Source of the DNA: CAYTLW01 sp964438735
GTDB taxonomy: Bacteria > Myxococcota_A > UBA9042
Assembly: GCA_964438735.1 (NCBI GenBank)
Contig: CAYTLW010000003.1
Span: forward strand, 84,057-148,056
Length of the DNA stretch: 64,000 bases
Reading direction: 5' to 3'
Shown: positions 9,988 through 18,600 of the stretch, in pieces
Numbering within the stretch: the stretch's first letter is position 1
Layout: each line of letters begins with the position of its first letter
The notes under the pieces: generated by a model
What the model saw: only the letters and a program-made list of their open reading frames with translations
What the model was told of the DNA's origin: nothing
Databases searched by the model: none
Program-made: the position numbers and the translations under genes

Positions 9988-12485
9988 GTGCAAGCGAGCC
10001 CATCCAGTTGGCCCAGGCCGATATCGGCCGCGCGCCCCGCAAGACCCTGCAAGGTCGAGGGAACTCCAATGCGCGCGACTACATCATTGTCTCGGGCGAA
10101 AAGAGAACCGTGCCCGAGGCCAACATCGTCACCTTCGTCGACGATCGCAGCTGGGATTTCGCGCGCCTTGTGCACTTCGACCCCAACCGCAACTACACCT
10201 ACCCCCGAAAGTTGAAGGGCAAGCCCCTGAACTCCTATCTGGAGGTTCAGGAAGTGGTCGACATGGTGGCGATCCACTCCGACATCACCTACACCGCCAG
10301 AACCTGCTTCAACGTCTTGAAAGCCAGAGGTTTCTCCACTCACTTCATGATCGACTGGGACGGGACCATCTACCAAGGCACCGACACCAGCAGGAAGGCC
10401 ATCCACGCCGCCTCGGACTACATCAAGGGGGTCAACAATCGCTCGATCGGCATCGACATGAACTGCATGTTGTCCAACTTCGCACGCGGCGATAAGCCGG
10501 CCACACCCAAAGGGCCATTGATCTCTCAATTCGCCCACCCGGACGGCAAGCGACGCATGAGCGAGGTCGTGGAGATCAATGGCATCCCGTGGAAGTCCTG
10601 GGGCTACACGGACGCGCAATACGACTCGCTGATCAAGCTGCTGGCTTCACTGGGCAAGTTCTATCCCAAGCTCAAGCTGGCGGCGCCCGTGGACGAACGT
10701 GGCGAGATCATCTGGCAGGTGCCGGCGGACGACGCCTTCGACCTGGAGAAGATCGGGCTGTGGGGCCACATGCACCTGACGGCCCAGAAGTTCGATCCCG
10801 GCCCGGGCTTTGACTGGTCGCGTGTGCTGCAGGGGCTGAGCAAGGAGCACAACCGCTTCCCGGTACAGCTGGTCGACGGGCTCACGATCCCGAACCTGCT
10901 CACGGCGAAGAAGGTCAAGAAGCTCGCCAAACGCTACTTCAAGAACAACGAGTCGAGCGAATCCGGCGGCTTCTATCCCCTGGGCCTGGGCGGTCAATGG
11001 CATGGCGGCATTCACCTGCACGCGCCCGTGGGCACGCCCGTGGTGGCCATGTTCGAGGGCACGGTGGTCGCCGCTCATAACGGTCCGCCGACCACGCTGG
11101 GCTCGAATAACTTCGTCCTGCTGCGCCATGAAAAACCCTTCGATCCCCGCGATGAGAAGCGAAAATTCGTCTTCTACTCGCTCTACATGCACCTGCTGCG
11201 TTTCGATCAGGACAAAGATCGGGTGAAGAAGAAGAGCAAGCGGGCCGTCGTCGCAGCGGACGCCGCCCCCGATTGGGTCACCGACGCCAAGCGCGTCATC
11301 ACGGGCAAGGACGACGAAGAGGGCGACTCGGAGGAAGAGGCCGAACGCCTCAAGTACGAAAAGCTCGAGGCCAAGCGGCGCAAGGATGAGGGCTACGACG
11401 ACGAGGACGAAGCGCGAGAGAAGCGCGAGCGGGAGGAGGACGAAGAGGAGTTCGAGGATGATGTGCGTGAGGAGTTCAAGCCATTCCTCGACGTGGGCAA
11501 TCACCTGGCCGCCCTCAAGCGTGGCGACACGGCGCTCTTCGACCCGGGCGGCAAAGACCAGACCCGCGTCGCGGCCGGCGATGAGATCGGCCGTGTGGGG
11601 TTGTTCGGCGAGTCCGATGAGATGGACGACGAGGACTTCGCCGAGGACGCCACGAAGTCGGGCATGCCCGGGGTCCTGCATGTAGAGATCTTCGCCGACG
11701 GCAGCTGGCGGCAGCTGGTCGATCTGCTGGGCGTACATGGCGAGCACTGGTTCGAGCTCGAAGCCGATACCGATGACAACCTGACGGTGGATACCGACGA
11801 TCTGCTGCGGCTGATCATGCCCGAAGAGATCGGCAGAAAGCGTCCCAAGCTCGATGACTTCATCTTCACCGCACGCCAGGTGCTCTCGGACGACATCGTC
11901 GACTTCTACGCCCGCGACGAAGGCGACGACGTGCGCAAAGAGCAGGTTCGACGCGCCATCACCCGACACGTCTCCGAATGGAGCGACCAGGTCGACTGGT
12001 TCAAGTCCATGGCCAAGGCCCAGGGTTGGGATGAGCGCGTCGAAGGCCTGAAAGCCCTGCTGCAAGACGAGCAGGGGCGCTGGCGCAAGACGCTGTTCGC
12101 GCGCCAGATTCAGCGACAGCTGCCGTTCGTATGGCTCAACCAGAAGGTCGCAGAACACGTCGGTTTGGAGACGGGGACCAGCTGGGATGGCGTGCTCTAC
12201 TTCTTCCACCCAATCCACTTCCTGCTGTGGCTGACCTTCCATACCAATACCCGCCTGCGAGTCCTGGCCAAGGGGCGCTCGAAGAAGCAACTCAAGCGGC
12301 TGCGCGTCAAGGAACAGAAGCTCGCCGAGGAGCGTCGCCTGCGGGGCGAGTTCCCAGAGGACTTCGACCACGCTTCCACCTTCGAGATCGACGACGACTC
12401 GGACGTGGAGGATCCGCGTGATGTATTGCGCGAACTCTGGGATGCTGCACCGATGCAGGGCGAATGGGATCGCTACGAGGACTGA
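9984..12485 (+). CDS. Signal-less amidase_2 / pseudo-M23 protein with T6SS-effector-like tail
   Basis: 833 residues without a signal peptide or membrane span. Residues about 85-275 form an N-acetylmuramoyl-L-alanine amidase (amidase_2/PGRP) domain: VAIHSD (His98), FMIDWDGTIYQGTD, NNRSIGIDMN, and GHMHLTAQKFDPGPGFDW with His262 and Asp271 as probable zinc ligands. Residues about 325-575 look like an M23 (LytM) fold, WHGGIHLHAPVGTPVVAMFEG and FYSLYMHLL, but the metal-site Asp is His344 and the HxH motif is reduced to VLHVEI. A highly charged insert (about 415-500) splits this fold. The last 200 residues contain VSEW... and YFFHPIHFLLWL, reminiscent of conserved 'EW...FHPxxFL' tails in some type VI effectors. 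It overlaps the VWA gene by 4 bases. Confidence 0.72.
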   Translation: MSASEPIQLAQADIGRAPRKTLQGRGNSNARDYIIVSGEKRTVPEANIVTFVDDRSWDFARLVHFDPNRNYTYPRKLKGKPLNSYLEVQEVVDMVAIHSDITYTARTCFNVLKARGFSTHFMIDWDGTIYQGTDTSRKAIHAASDYIKGVNNRSIGIDMNCMLSNFARGDKPATPKGPLISQFAHPDGKRRMSEVVEINGIPWKSWGYTDAQYDSLIKLLASLGKFYPKLKLAAPVDERGEIIWQVPADDAFDLEKIGLWGHMHLTAQKFDPGPGFDWSRVLQGLSKEHNRFPVQLVDGLTIPNLLTAKKVKKLAKRYFKNNESSESGGFYPLGLGGQWHGGIHLHAPVGTPVVAMFEGTVVAAHNGPPTTLGSNNFVLLRHEKPFDPRDEKRKFVFYSLYMHLLRFDQDKDRVKKKSKRAVVAADAAPDWVTDAKRVITGKDDEEGDSEEEAERLKYEKLEAKRRKDEGYDDEDEAREKREREEDEEEFEDDVREEFKPFLDVGNHLAALKRGDTALFDPGGKDQTRVAAGDEIGRVGLFGESDEMDDEDFAEDATKSGMPGVLHVEIFADGSWRQLVDLLGVHGEHWFELEADTDDNLTVDTDDLLRLIMPEEIGRKRPKLDDFIFTARQVLSDDIVDFYARDEGDDVRKEQVRRAITRHVSEWSDQVDWFKSMAKAQGWDERVEGLKALLQDEQGRWRKTLFARQIQRQLPFVWLNQKVAEHVGLETGTSWDGVLYFFHPIHFLLWLTFHTNTRLRVLAKGRSKKQLKRLRVKEQKLAEERRLRGEFPEDFDHASTFEIDDDSDVEDPRDVLRELWDAAPMQGEWDRYED

Positions 12486-12492
12486 ATCACAT

Positions 12493-13014
12493 ATGACCAA
12501 CCAACGCCGGTCGCCTGAAGGCGCCGAGACCATCGCGTTCTATCCCGGGTCCTTCGACCCGCCCACCAACGGTCACCTGAACATCATCGATCGCGGCCTG
12601 TCGGTCTTCGATCGCGTGCTGGTGGCGCTGGCCAGGAACGTGAACAAGCAGGCCCTCTTCTCGCTCGAGGAGCGTATGGCCATGGTGCGCCGGGCGTTCG
12701 CCGATGAAGCGCGCGTCGAGGTGCTGATCTTCGAGGGTTTGATGGTGCACGCCGCTCAGGAATGCGGCGCGACGACCGTCCTGCGCGGATTGCGCGGCGT
12801 GTCCGACTTCGAGTACGAGTTCCAGCTGGCCACCATGAACAAGTCGCTCGCACCGGACCTGGAAACGGTCTTCATGATGACCGAGAAGGGCAACTCACAC
12901 GTCTCCTCGAAGCTGGTCCGCGAGGTGGCGTCCCTGGGCGGTGACGTGAGCGACGTGGTCCCGTCGTTTGTCCACGACGCGCTGTTGGCGCGGCTGGCCG
13001 AACGCTCTGGCTGA
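12493..13014 (+). CDS. coaD: Phosphopantetheine adenylyltransferase
   Basis: 173 residues, close to the usual 160-170. It catalyses the fourth step of coenzyme A synthesis (4'-phosphopantetheine plus ATP to dephospho-CoA). The nucleotidyltransferase signature AFYPGSFDPPTNGHLNII contains the (T/H)xGH motif, with VLRGLRGVSDFEYEFQLATMN and the SSKLVREVASLGGDVSDVVP region further on. The chosen ATG follows a GAGG 12 bases upstream and gives the standard N-terminus; an in-frame earlier start at 12418 would overlap the amidase gene and add 25 residues with no family likeness. It lies 7 bases after the amidase gene on the same strand. Confidence 0.95.
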   Translation: MTNQRRSPEGAETIAFYPGSFDPPTNGHLNIIDRGLSVFDRVLVALARNVNKQALFSLEERMAMVRRAFADEARVEVLIFEGLMVHAAQECGATTVLRGLRGVSDFEYEFQLATMNKSLAPDLETVFMMTEKGNSHVSSKLVREVASLGGDVSDVVPSFVHDALLARLAERSG

Positions 13015-13068
13015 CCCAACGCGACCGGACAATCAGGGTTCAGAGACGGAGCGATTGCTGAGGCGTGC

Positions 13069-13395
13069 TCAGAAGGGGCGCTTCAGCGCGCCGACCACGA
13101 TCCGGTCGACAAACGACTGTTTGAACTGCAGGCCCTGGTACTGGATGTTGCCGCGCGCCAGCACGAAGAACACGGCCGGCTTGAAGATGCGGCCCTCGAT
13201 CTCAATGGCGCCGAGATCGGTGTCGTCACCCTGACCGGCGGCGTCGAACTTGTTCACCGAGATGTTGCCTGTGCCGCGAACACTCGATCGCTTCTTCTTG
13301 GCCTGGGCGCTGACCAGGGTGGGCGTGGCGACCATGGCCACAACCGCGAGGATGCCCACCAACTTCGCAGTCCAGCGCGTCGTCAGGTGCTTCAT
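13069..13395 (-). CDS. Small exported protein at end of TPR operon
   Basis: 108 residues. The start is fixed by a strong AAGGAGG ending 8 bases before the ATG. A signal peptide (MKHLTTRWTAKLVGILAVVAMVATPTLVSA) is cleaved near residue 31, leaving a basic linker and a compact domain with EIEGRIFKPAVFFVLARG followed by SFVDRIVVGALKRPF. The last segment resembles conserved C-terminal tails of small periplasmic proteins in myxobacterial envelope loci, but no named family was recognised. It begins 34 bases after the stop of the lipoprotein-like TPR gene and is probably the last gene of that transcript; it faces coaD convergently. Confidence 0.65.
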   Translation of the reverse strand: MKHLTTRWTAKLVGILAVVAMVATPTLVSAQAKKKRSSVRGTGNISVNKFDAAGQGDDTDLGAIEIEGRIFKPAVFFVLARGNIQYQGLQFKQSFVDRIVVGALKRPF

Positions 13396-13429
13396 GGCAT
13401 CAACCTCCTTGGCCCGAAGGCGCAATCAC

Positions 13430-15697
13430 TCACGCGCGACCCGGCGGTGGCGGTGGTGGTGGCGGTGGCTCGTCATCTGACGGCGGTGGTGGCGGCGCTT
13501 CGTCTGGCGGAGGCGGCGGCTCTTCCTTGCTGTCATCAGATGGTGGCTGGTCACCGCCAGGTGGCGGCGGAGGCGGGGGCGCCTCGTCCGACGGCGGCGG
13601 TGCCGGCGGCGGCGGACTGTCATCTGACGGCGGAGGCGCGGGAGCCGGCGGGCTGTCATCTGACGGCGGGGGCGCGGGAGCCGGCGGGCTGTCGTCTGAC
13701 GGCGGAGGCGCCGGCGGAGGTGGGCTGTCGTCTGATGGCGGAGGTGCCGGCGCAGGCGCGCTATCACCCGGTGGAGGCGGAGGCGGAGGCGCGGACTGTC
13801 CATCGTCCGCTGGCGGTGCAGGTGGTGTCGGCTCGCCATCCGACGGCGGAGGCGGAGGTGGCGGTGAGTCGCTATCGGCTGGCGCCGCAGGCTGATCGCC
13901 GCCAGGCGGAGGCGGCGGAGGCGGCGCGGGCTGGTCACCACCGGGCGGCGGGGGTGCGGGCGCGTCACCACCACCATCGGCGGGGGCGGAGATGCCGGTC
14001 GGCGAGGCTTCGGCGGCGAGTTTGGCCGCCTCTGCAGCCTGGCGCGCCTCTTCTTCGAGCCGCTTCTTCTCTGCCTCGGCTTCTTCCTTGCGCTTCTCCT
14101 CTTCCATACGAATGCGCTCGGCTTCCTGCTCCTTGGCCGACTCGATCTCTGCCTTGCGCTGGTCTACGGCAATCTTGCGAAGGTTGTTGGCCTCGTTGAT
14201 GTAGTCGTCAACGGGATCCTTCGTCTTGCGCGAGCCCGAACCGCCCAACTGTCGGTATTTGCTGAAGTAGTCCTTGGCCACGTCGTAGCGCTGGATTTGG
14301 TCCTGCATCAAGGACTTGTTCTCCAGGTACAGGATGCCCATGTTGAACTGCGGCACTGGGTGGCTGGGATTGAGCTTCATGGCCGATTCGTACTGCTTCT
14401 TCGCCTGTGCGGCGCGATCCGGCAACTGGCTGATTCGATATGCATTGCCCAGGTTCACGCGGGCGTCGAACGACTGCGGGCGGAGCTCGAGCGCCTTGGT
14501 CAACGCGGCGATGGCATCCTCGCCCTTCTTGGCGACGATCCAGGTGACGCCGAGGTTGTTCCATGCCTCGAAGTAATGCGGCCGATACTCAACGGCCTTG
14601 CCGAAGTGCCTTCGCGCCTCTTCGTAGCGCTCCTTGGCCAGCGCAATCTTGCCGTACAGGTAGTAGATATGGGCCAGCCCTTCATCGCGACCGACCGACT
14701 CGGCGTCGATCCCCGCCAGGCCGTCGCTACCACGAGCGCGCCGACGGTCGTACTTGCTGACGGGTGCCGCACCTTCGGCGGTGGGCTGCTTGTCCTTGCT
14801 GTCATCGGCCGCGGTGTACAGATCGTACGCCTTGTTCAGCGACAACAGGGCGAGGCCCTCCCGGTTCAAACCGAGGTAGATTTCGCCCATGATGCGAAGC
14901 AGTTCTGGATTCTGATAGTCGAGCTTCAAGGCCGAAATGGCGGTATCGAGCGCCTGCCGATAGTCACCCATCGCCGCCTGCACCATGGCCTTGGCGCCGA
15001 GCAGCATCACGTCTGTCGAGCGACTCAGCAGGCCGCGCGAGACGGCCTCCATGGCGGCGGACTTGTTGTCCTTGCGCAAGTGCACCACCGACAGCAGCAC
15101 CGTGGCGCGGCTGAACGTGGGGTTGAGCTCGATGGCCTTGTCCAGGCTCTTGATGGCCTCGTCGTTGTTGCCCTCATGCCACTGGATGAAGCCCAGGTTG
15201 TACCAGGCGCTCGCCGATTTGGGGTCCTGCTGGGTGGCGTTGATGAAGCGCTGTCGGGCGTCGAAGTAGTTGTTGTTGGCGATCAGGGTCAACCCTTCCT
15301 GCATGGAAGCGTCGGCGGGTGACGAACCATGCTTGACCATGGTCTTGGGCGTCTTGGGCTTGTCGGGCTCAGCAGCGTCTCCTCCGGCTGCGGCGTCGGT
15401 CGGGGACGCGCCGGCTGGCGCCGCTGCTGCAGCTGCGGGTTCCTTGGGCTGATCTCCAGGCGGGGGAGGGGGCGCCGGCTGGTCGGCCGCGACCTTGTCC
15501 TCGGCAGCCGGACCGTCTTCGTCGACCGGCGGCGGCGGCGGGGGCTCATCGTCCGTGGCGCCGTCTATCGGTGCGTCGGCCAGCGGAATCGATGGCGCAG
15601 TTTCGGGCGCACCACAAGCCCACATGCCGGTCAGCAAGGCCGCCAGGAAGATTCGCCACCCGCGATTGCAGCGGGCATGTCTACGTGCCTGCCTCAT
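13430..15697 (-). CDS. Exported TPR protein with TolA-like coiled coil and Pro-rich tail
   Basis: 755 residues. An N-terminal hydrophobic segment ends in MWACGAPET, a weak lipobox, followed by a Pro/Asp/Glu-rich linker. Residues about 150-510 contain tandem TPR units (SASAWYNLGFIQWHEGNNDEAI and YFEAWNNLGVTWIVAKKGED). Then comes a charged helix (RKAEIESAKEQEAERIRMEE, about 545-600) like the stalk of TolA, and a tail of about 170 residues made of PPPP and SDD blocks, partly encoded by 36-bp tandem repeats. The start overlaps the upstream TPR gene stop by 4 bases (ATGA). The layout suggests a periplasm- or wall-spanning scaffold; gliding proteins such as AglT are a possible comparison but homology is not shown. 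Confidence 0.72.
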   Translation of the reverse strand: MRQARRHARCNRGWRIFLAALLTGMWACGAPETAPSIPLADAPIDGATDDEPPPPPPVDEDGPAAEDKVAADQPAPPPPPGDQPKEPAAAAAAPAGASPTDAAAGGDAAEPDKPKTPKTMVKHGSSPADASMQEGLTLIANNNYFDARQRFINATQQDPKSASAWYNLGFIQWHEGNNDEAIKSLDKAIELNPTFSRATVLLSVVHLRKDNKSAAMEAVSRGLLSRSTDVMLLGAKAMVQAAMGDYRQALDTAISALKLDYQNPELLRIMGEIYLGLNREGLALLSLNKAYDLYTAADDSKDKQPTAEGAAPVSKYDRRRARGSDGLAGIDAESVGRDEGLAHIYYLYGKIALAKERYEEARRHFGKAVEYRPHYFEAWNNLGVTWIVAKKGEDAIAALTKALELRPQSFDARVNLGNAYRISQLPDRAAQAKKQYESAMKLNPSHPVPQFNMGILYLENKSLMQDQIQRYDVAKDYFSKYRQLGGSGSRKTKDPVDDYINEANNLRKIAVDQRKAEIESAKEQEAERIRMEEEKRKEEAEAEKKRLEEEARQAAEAAKLAAEASPTGISAPADGGGDAPAPPPPGGDQPAPPPPPPPGGDQPAAPADSDSPPPPPPPSDGEPTPPAPPADDGQSAPPPPPPPGDSAPAPAPPPSDDSPPPPAPPPSDDSPPAPAPPPSDDSPPAPAPPPSDDSPPPPAPPPSDEAPPPPPPPGGDQPPSDDSKEEPPPPPDEAPPPPPSDDEPPPPPPPPPGRA
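13617..13760 (-). repeat. Four 36-bp tandem repeats encoding a Pro-Ser-Asp tail
   Basis: Units starting at 13617, 13653, 13689 and 13725 repeat with an exact 36-base period; each encodes a 12-residue block of the form SDDSPPxPAPPP in the reverse frame. Degenerate copies flank the array on both sides, beginning about 13581. The period is a multiple of three, so copy-number change would keep the reading frame and alter only tail length. Confidence 0.85.
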
Positions 15698-18600
15698 CGC
15701 AGCTCCTTCTCCGCCTCCGGGGCGATTCCGGGCGGATCGACGACCATCCGCCTGGCCTCCTTCAACAACGGGTACTCCGCGGGCTTGTACTTGTTGATAG
15801 CCACCCGCAACTTGGTCACCCACTCGTTCACAACGCCCTTGGCGATGGCATCCTTCATGGCCACCTCGAGCGAGCTGATGGCGTGGTTCTCGATCGGGCC
15901 GCCGAAGTTCTCCAACGCCTCCTCGTAAGCCATCTCCTGATCTTCATCCAGGTCGGACGGACGGGGCGCGTTGTAGATGGTCCGCGCCAGGTGGGTCAGC
16001 ACCTGCGAGCGATACAAGAACGCTGCGTACGACCAGTCTCGCGAGCCATAGGCTGCGACCCGATCGCGGTAGTCGTTGTAGAGTCCGCCGACCCGCTTCT
16101 CCACCTTCTGGCCGGTGGCCGGATCCTTGACCTTCTTCAGGTCACCGGTAGCGCCGGCGATCATGGCCTTGACCTGCTTCTGCAGGTCCATGATCCGCTT
16201 GGAGGGCCGCAGCCGCTTGTTCTCCTTGAGCTTCGTAGCCAGGAACTTGTTGTAGCGCGGCTCCATCAAGCGGAACTCGGCCTCGGCCGCCGCGCGGGCT
16301 TCGGGGCCGCCGTTCTGCTCGAATCCACCCTTGGTGAAGGCGGCGAGGATCCGGTTCCACTCCCTGACTTCGTTCTTCCGGTCGCCGCGCGAGCGGTAGA
16401 TGTGGGCGATCTCGACCATCGAGCGGAAGATCTTGGAGCTGACCTTGGGGTCGCCGGTGTACTTCTTGTTGTAGGCGCGGAGCTCTTTGATGTAGCCGTT
16501 GGTATCGCCCATCTTCTTGTAGGCCTCTGGAACTCGCCAGGCGGCCTGGTAGACGTCTTCTTTCTTGTCGGGCTTGCTGGCGAAGCGCTTGATGATCTCG
16601 CGATTCAACTCCACCGACAGATTCCAGTTGCTGTTGAAATACGCCAGCTTCGCGGCGTTCAACAACGCGTTCTCACCGTCCTTGCTGCCCGGGTCCAACT
16701 CGTAGAGACGGCGATAGTTGGCGATGGACTCCGGAATTCGGAAGAAGTCGAACTGCAGCGCTGCGCGGGTCTTGATGACCGTCATCAGACGCTTGTGGTT
16801 CTTCTTCTTCTCCTTGGCGTCCTTCTCCGTCTTGTTCACCTCTTCGAGCATCTTCTCCGCTTCGTCGAGCACGTCGAAGCACTTATTCCAACGCTGCGCC
16901 TTGTAATAGAGCAGCTGCGCGTTCATCAGCGAAGCAAGCTTCTGCTCGGTGCTCTTGGTGCGCGCCCGCAGGGTGCGATACTCGTCGCCCGCCTCCTCGA
17001 AGATCTTGCGCGCCTTCTTGTGCTCCATGTTGGCTTCGACCGGGTCCGCTGAGGCTTCGGCCATCTTGTGCTGCTCTTCGCCTTCCTTGAGCAACTGGTC
17101 GGCATGGCGGGCCAGGACGCCGAGGCTGAACACCTCGATCTGCTCCCGAATCGCCTTGATCTGCTCTGCCTTGCCCAGGTTGTGCTCCTCGATGTACTTG
17201 GCCACCGTCTTGAGTTCGTCGTAGTCGCGCTCGATTTCATAGGACGTCAGCAGGTTCTTGGCCGCCTCGATGGCCTGCTCGGACTTGGGGTGGTTCTTCA
17301 TGATCCACCAGAAGCGCACCCGGCTCGACCAGAACGGCGCCTTGATGCCGTCCGTAGCGCCCTCTTTCCACTCGTCGAAATGGCGATTCTTGTACAGCAA
17401 TTCTGCCGACTTCAGGGCCAGCTTCACCGCGCGATCGGGCTCCTTGACGTTCTCTCGCCCGCTGGCGATGTAGCCGTCGACCGACTGCAGCCACTCCACC
17501 ACCGCTTTGGCCAGGGGCTGTCGGCCCACGCGCACGATCTTGGTCGAGTTCTTGGTGGCCTCGGCATCCTTTTCATCCTGCGCCGAGCTGGGCCGGATCT
17601 CCGGCACCATGCGCACTGGCAGCCGATCGGGATCGTCCACGGCAAAGGCGGCGCGAGCGTTCAGGATGCGCTCGGTGGCAATGATCGAGGAGAACGCGGC
17701 CTCCTCGGTGTAGTCCAGGGGCACGCCCTCGTCATCCTTGCCCTTGTCGCCCTTCCAATCGCGGACCATGTTGAAGTATTTTACCGACTTGTGCAGTGAT
17801 TCGCAGGCCGCCTTGATCTCCAATTGGGCGTCGGCTGGATAGGCCATCAGCTCGCCGTCAGCACCGGTGAGCAGCTCGCCGTCCTTGGTGCGCAGTCCGT
17901 CGCAGCGACGACCGGCGAAGAAGAGGACGTCGGCCAGGGTCCAGGCCAGGTCGTAGGCGCCAGTCGCTTCGGGATCGGCCAGCAACAGGGTCTCGTATTC
18001 CTTGGCCGCCTCACCGTACTTGCGCAGGGCCATCTCCTCGTTGCCGGAGGCGCGCAATCCCTGGGCCTGGGAGTGGATGAGCTTGGCGAAGTTCAGGCGC
18101 ACCTGGGCGACCATCTCGTCCACCTGACGGGCCAGGTCCTTATCCTCGCCCCACTTGTTGTGCCATTCGCTACCCTTGGCAAACAACTTCAGGTACTTGC
18201 GCCGCTCTGCCACCTGCTCATCCATGGCACCTTCGGCGAGTTCGAGGCCCAACTTCGCTTCTGCGTCGTTGGGATTCTTCTTCAGGTCGGCACGGAAGCT
18301 GGTCACCGCCGCGGCGAGCAGGTCGGTGGCCCGGATGATCTTTCGCTGAATCGACTGCGCCTCCCGCTCCAACGGGTACCTGTCGACCACGTGGCGGAGC
18401 ACGATGAGGCCTTGCCGGTAGTAGTCATCCTCGGCCTGCTCCATCAGCGCGTTGCCATAGACCATCAGCACTTCCCGCACGTAGGGCATGTCCTTGGTCA
18501 GGCGTTTGCGCACATCGGCGCGGGCCGACAGGGAGGCTTCCAGCGAGGCGAGGACCGGACCCTGGTAGAGGTCCTTCCAGTTGGGGAAGTCCTCGGTCTT

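Noticed and set aside
10647..12533. Long reverse-strand open frame opposite the amidase gene
   Set aside because: The forward frame shows real amidase motifs; the reverse frame is a composition effect.
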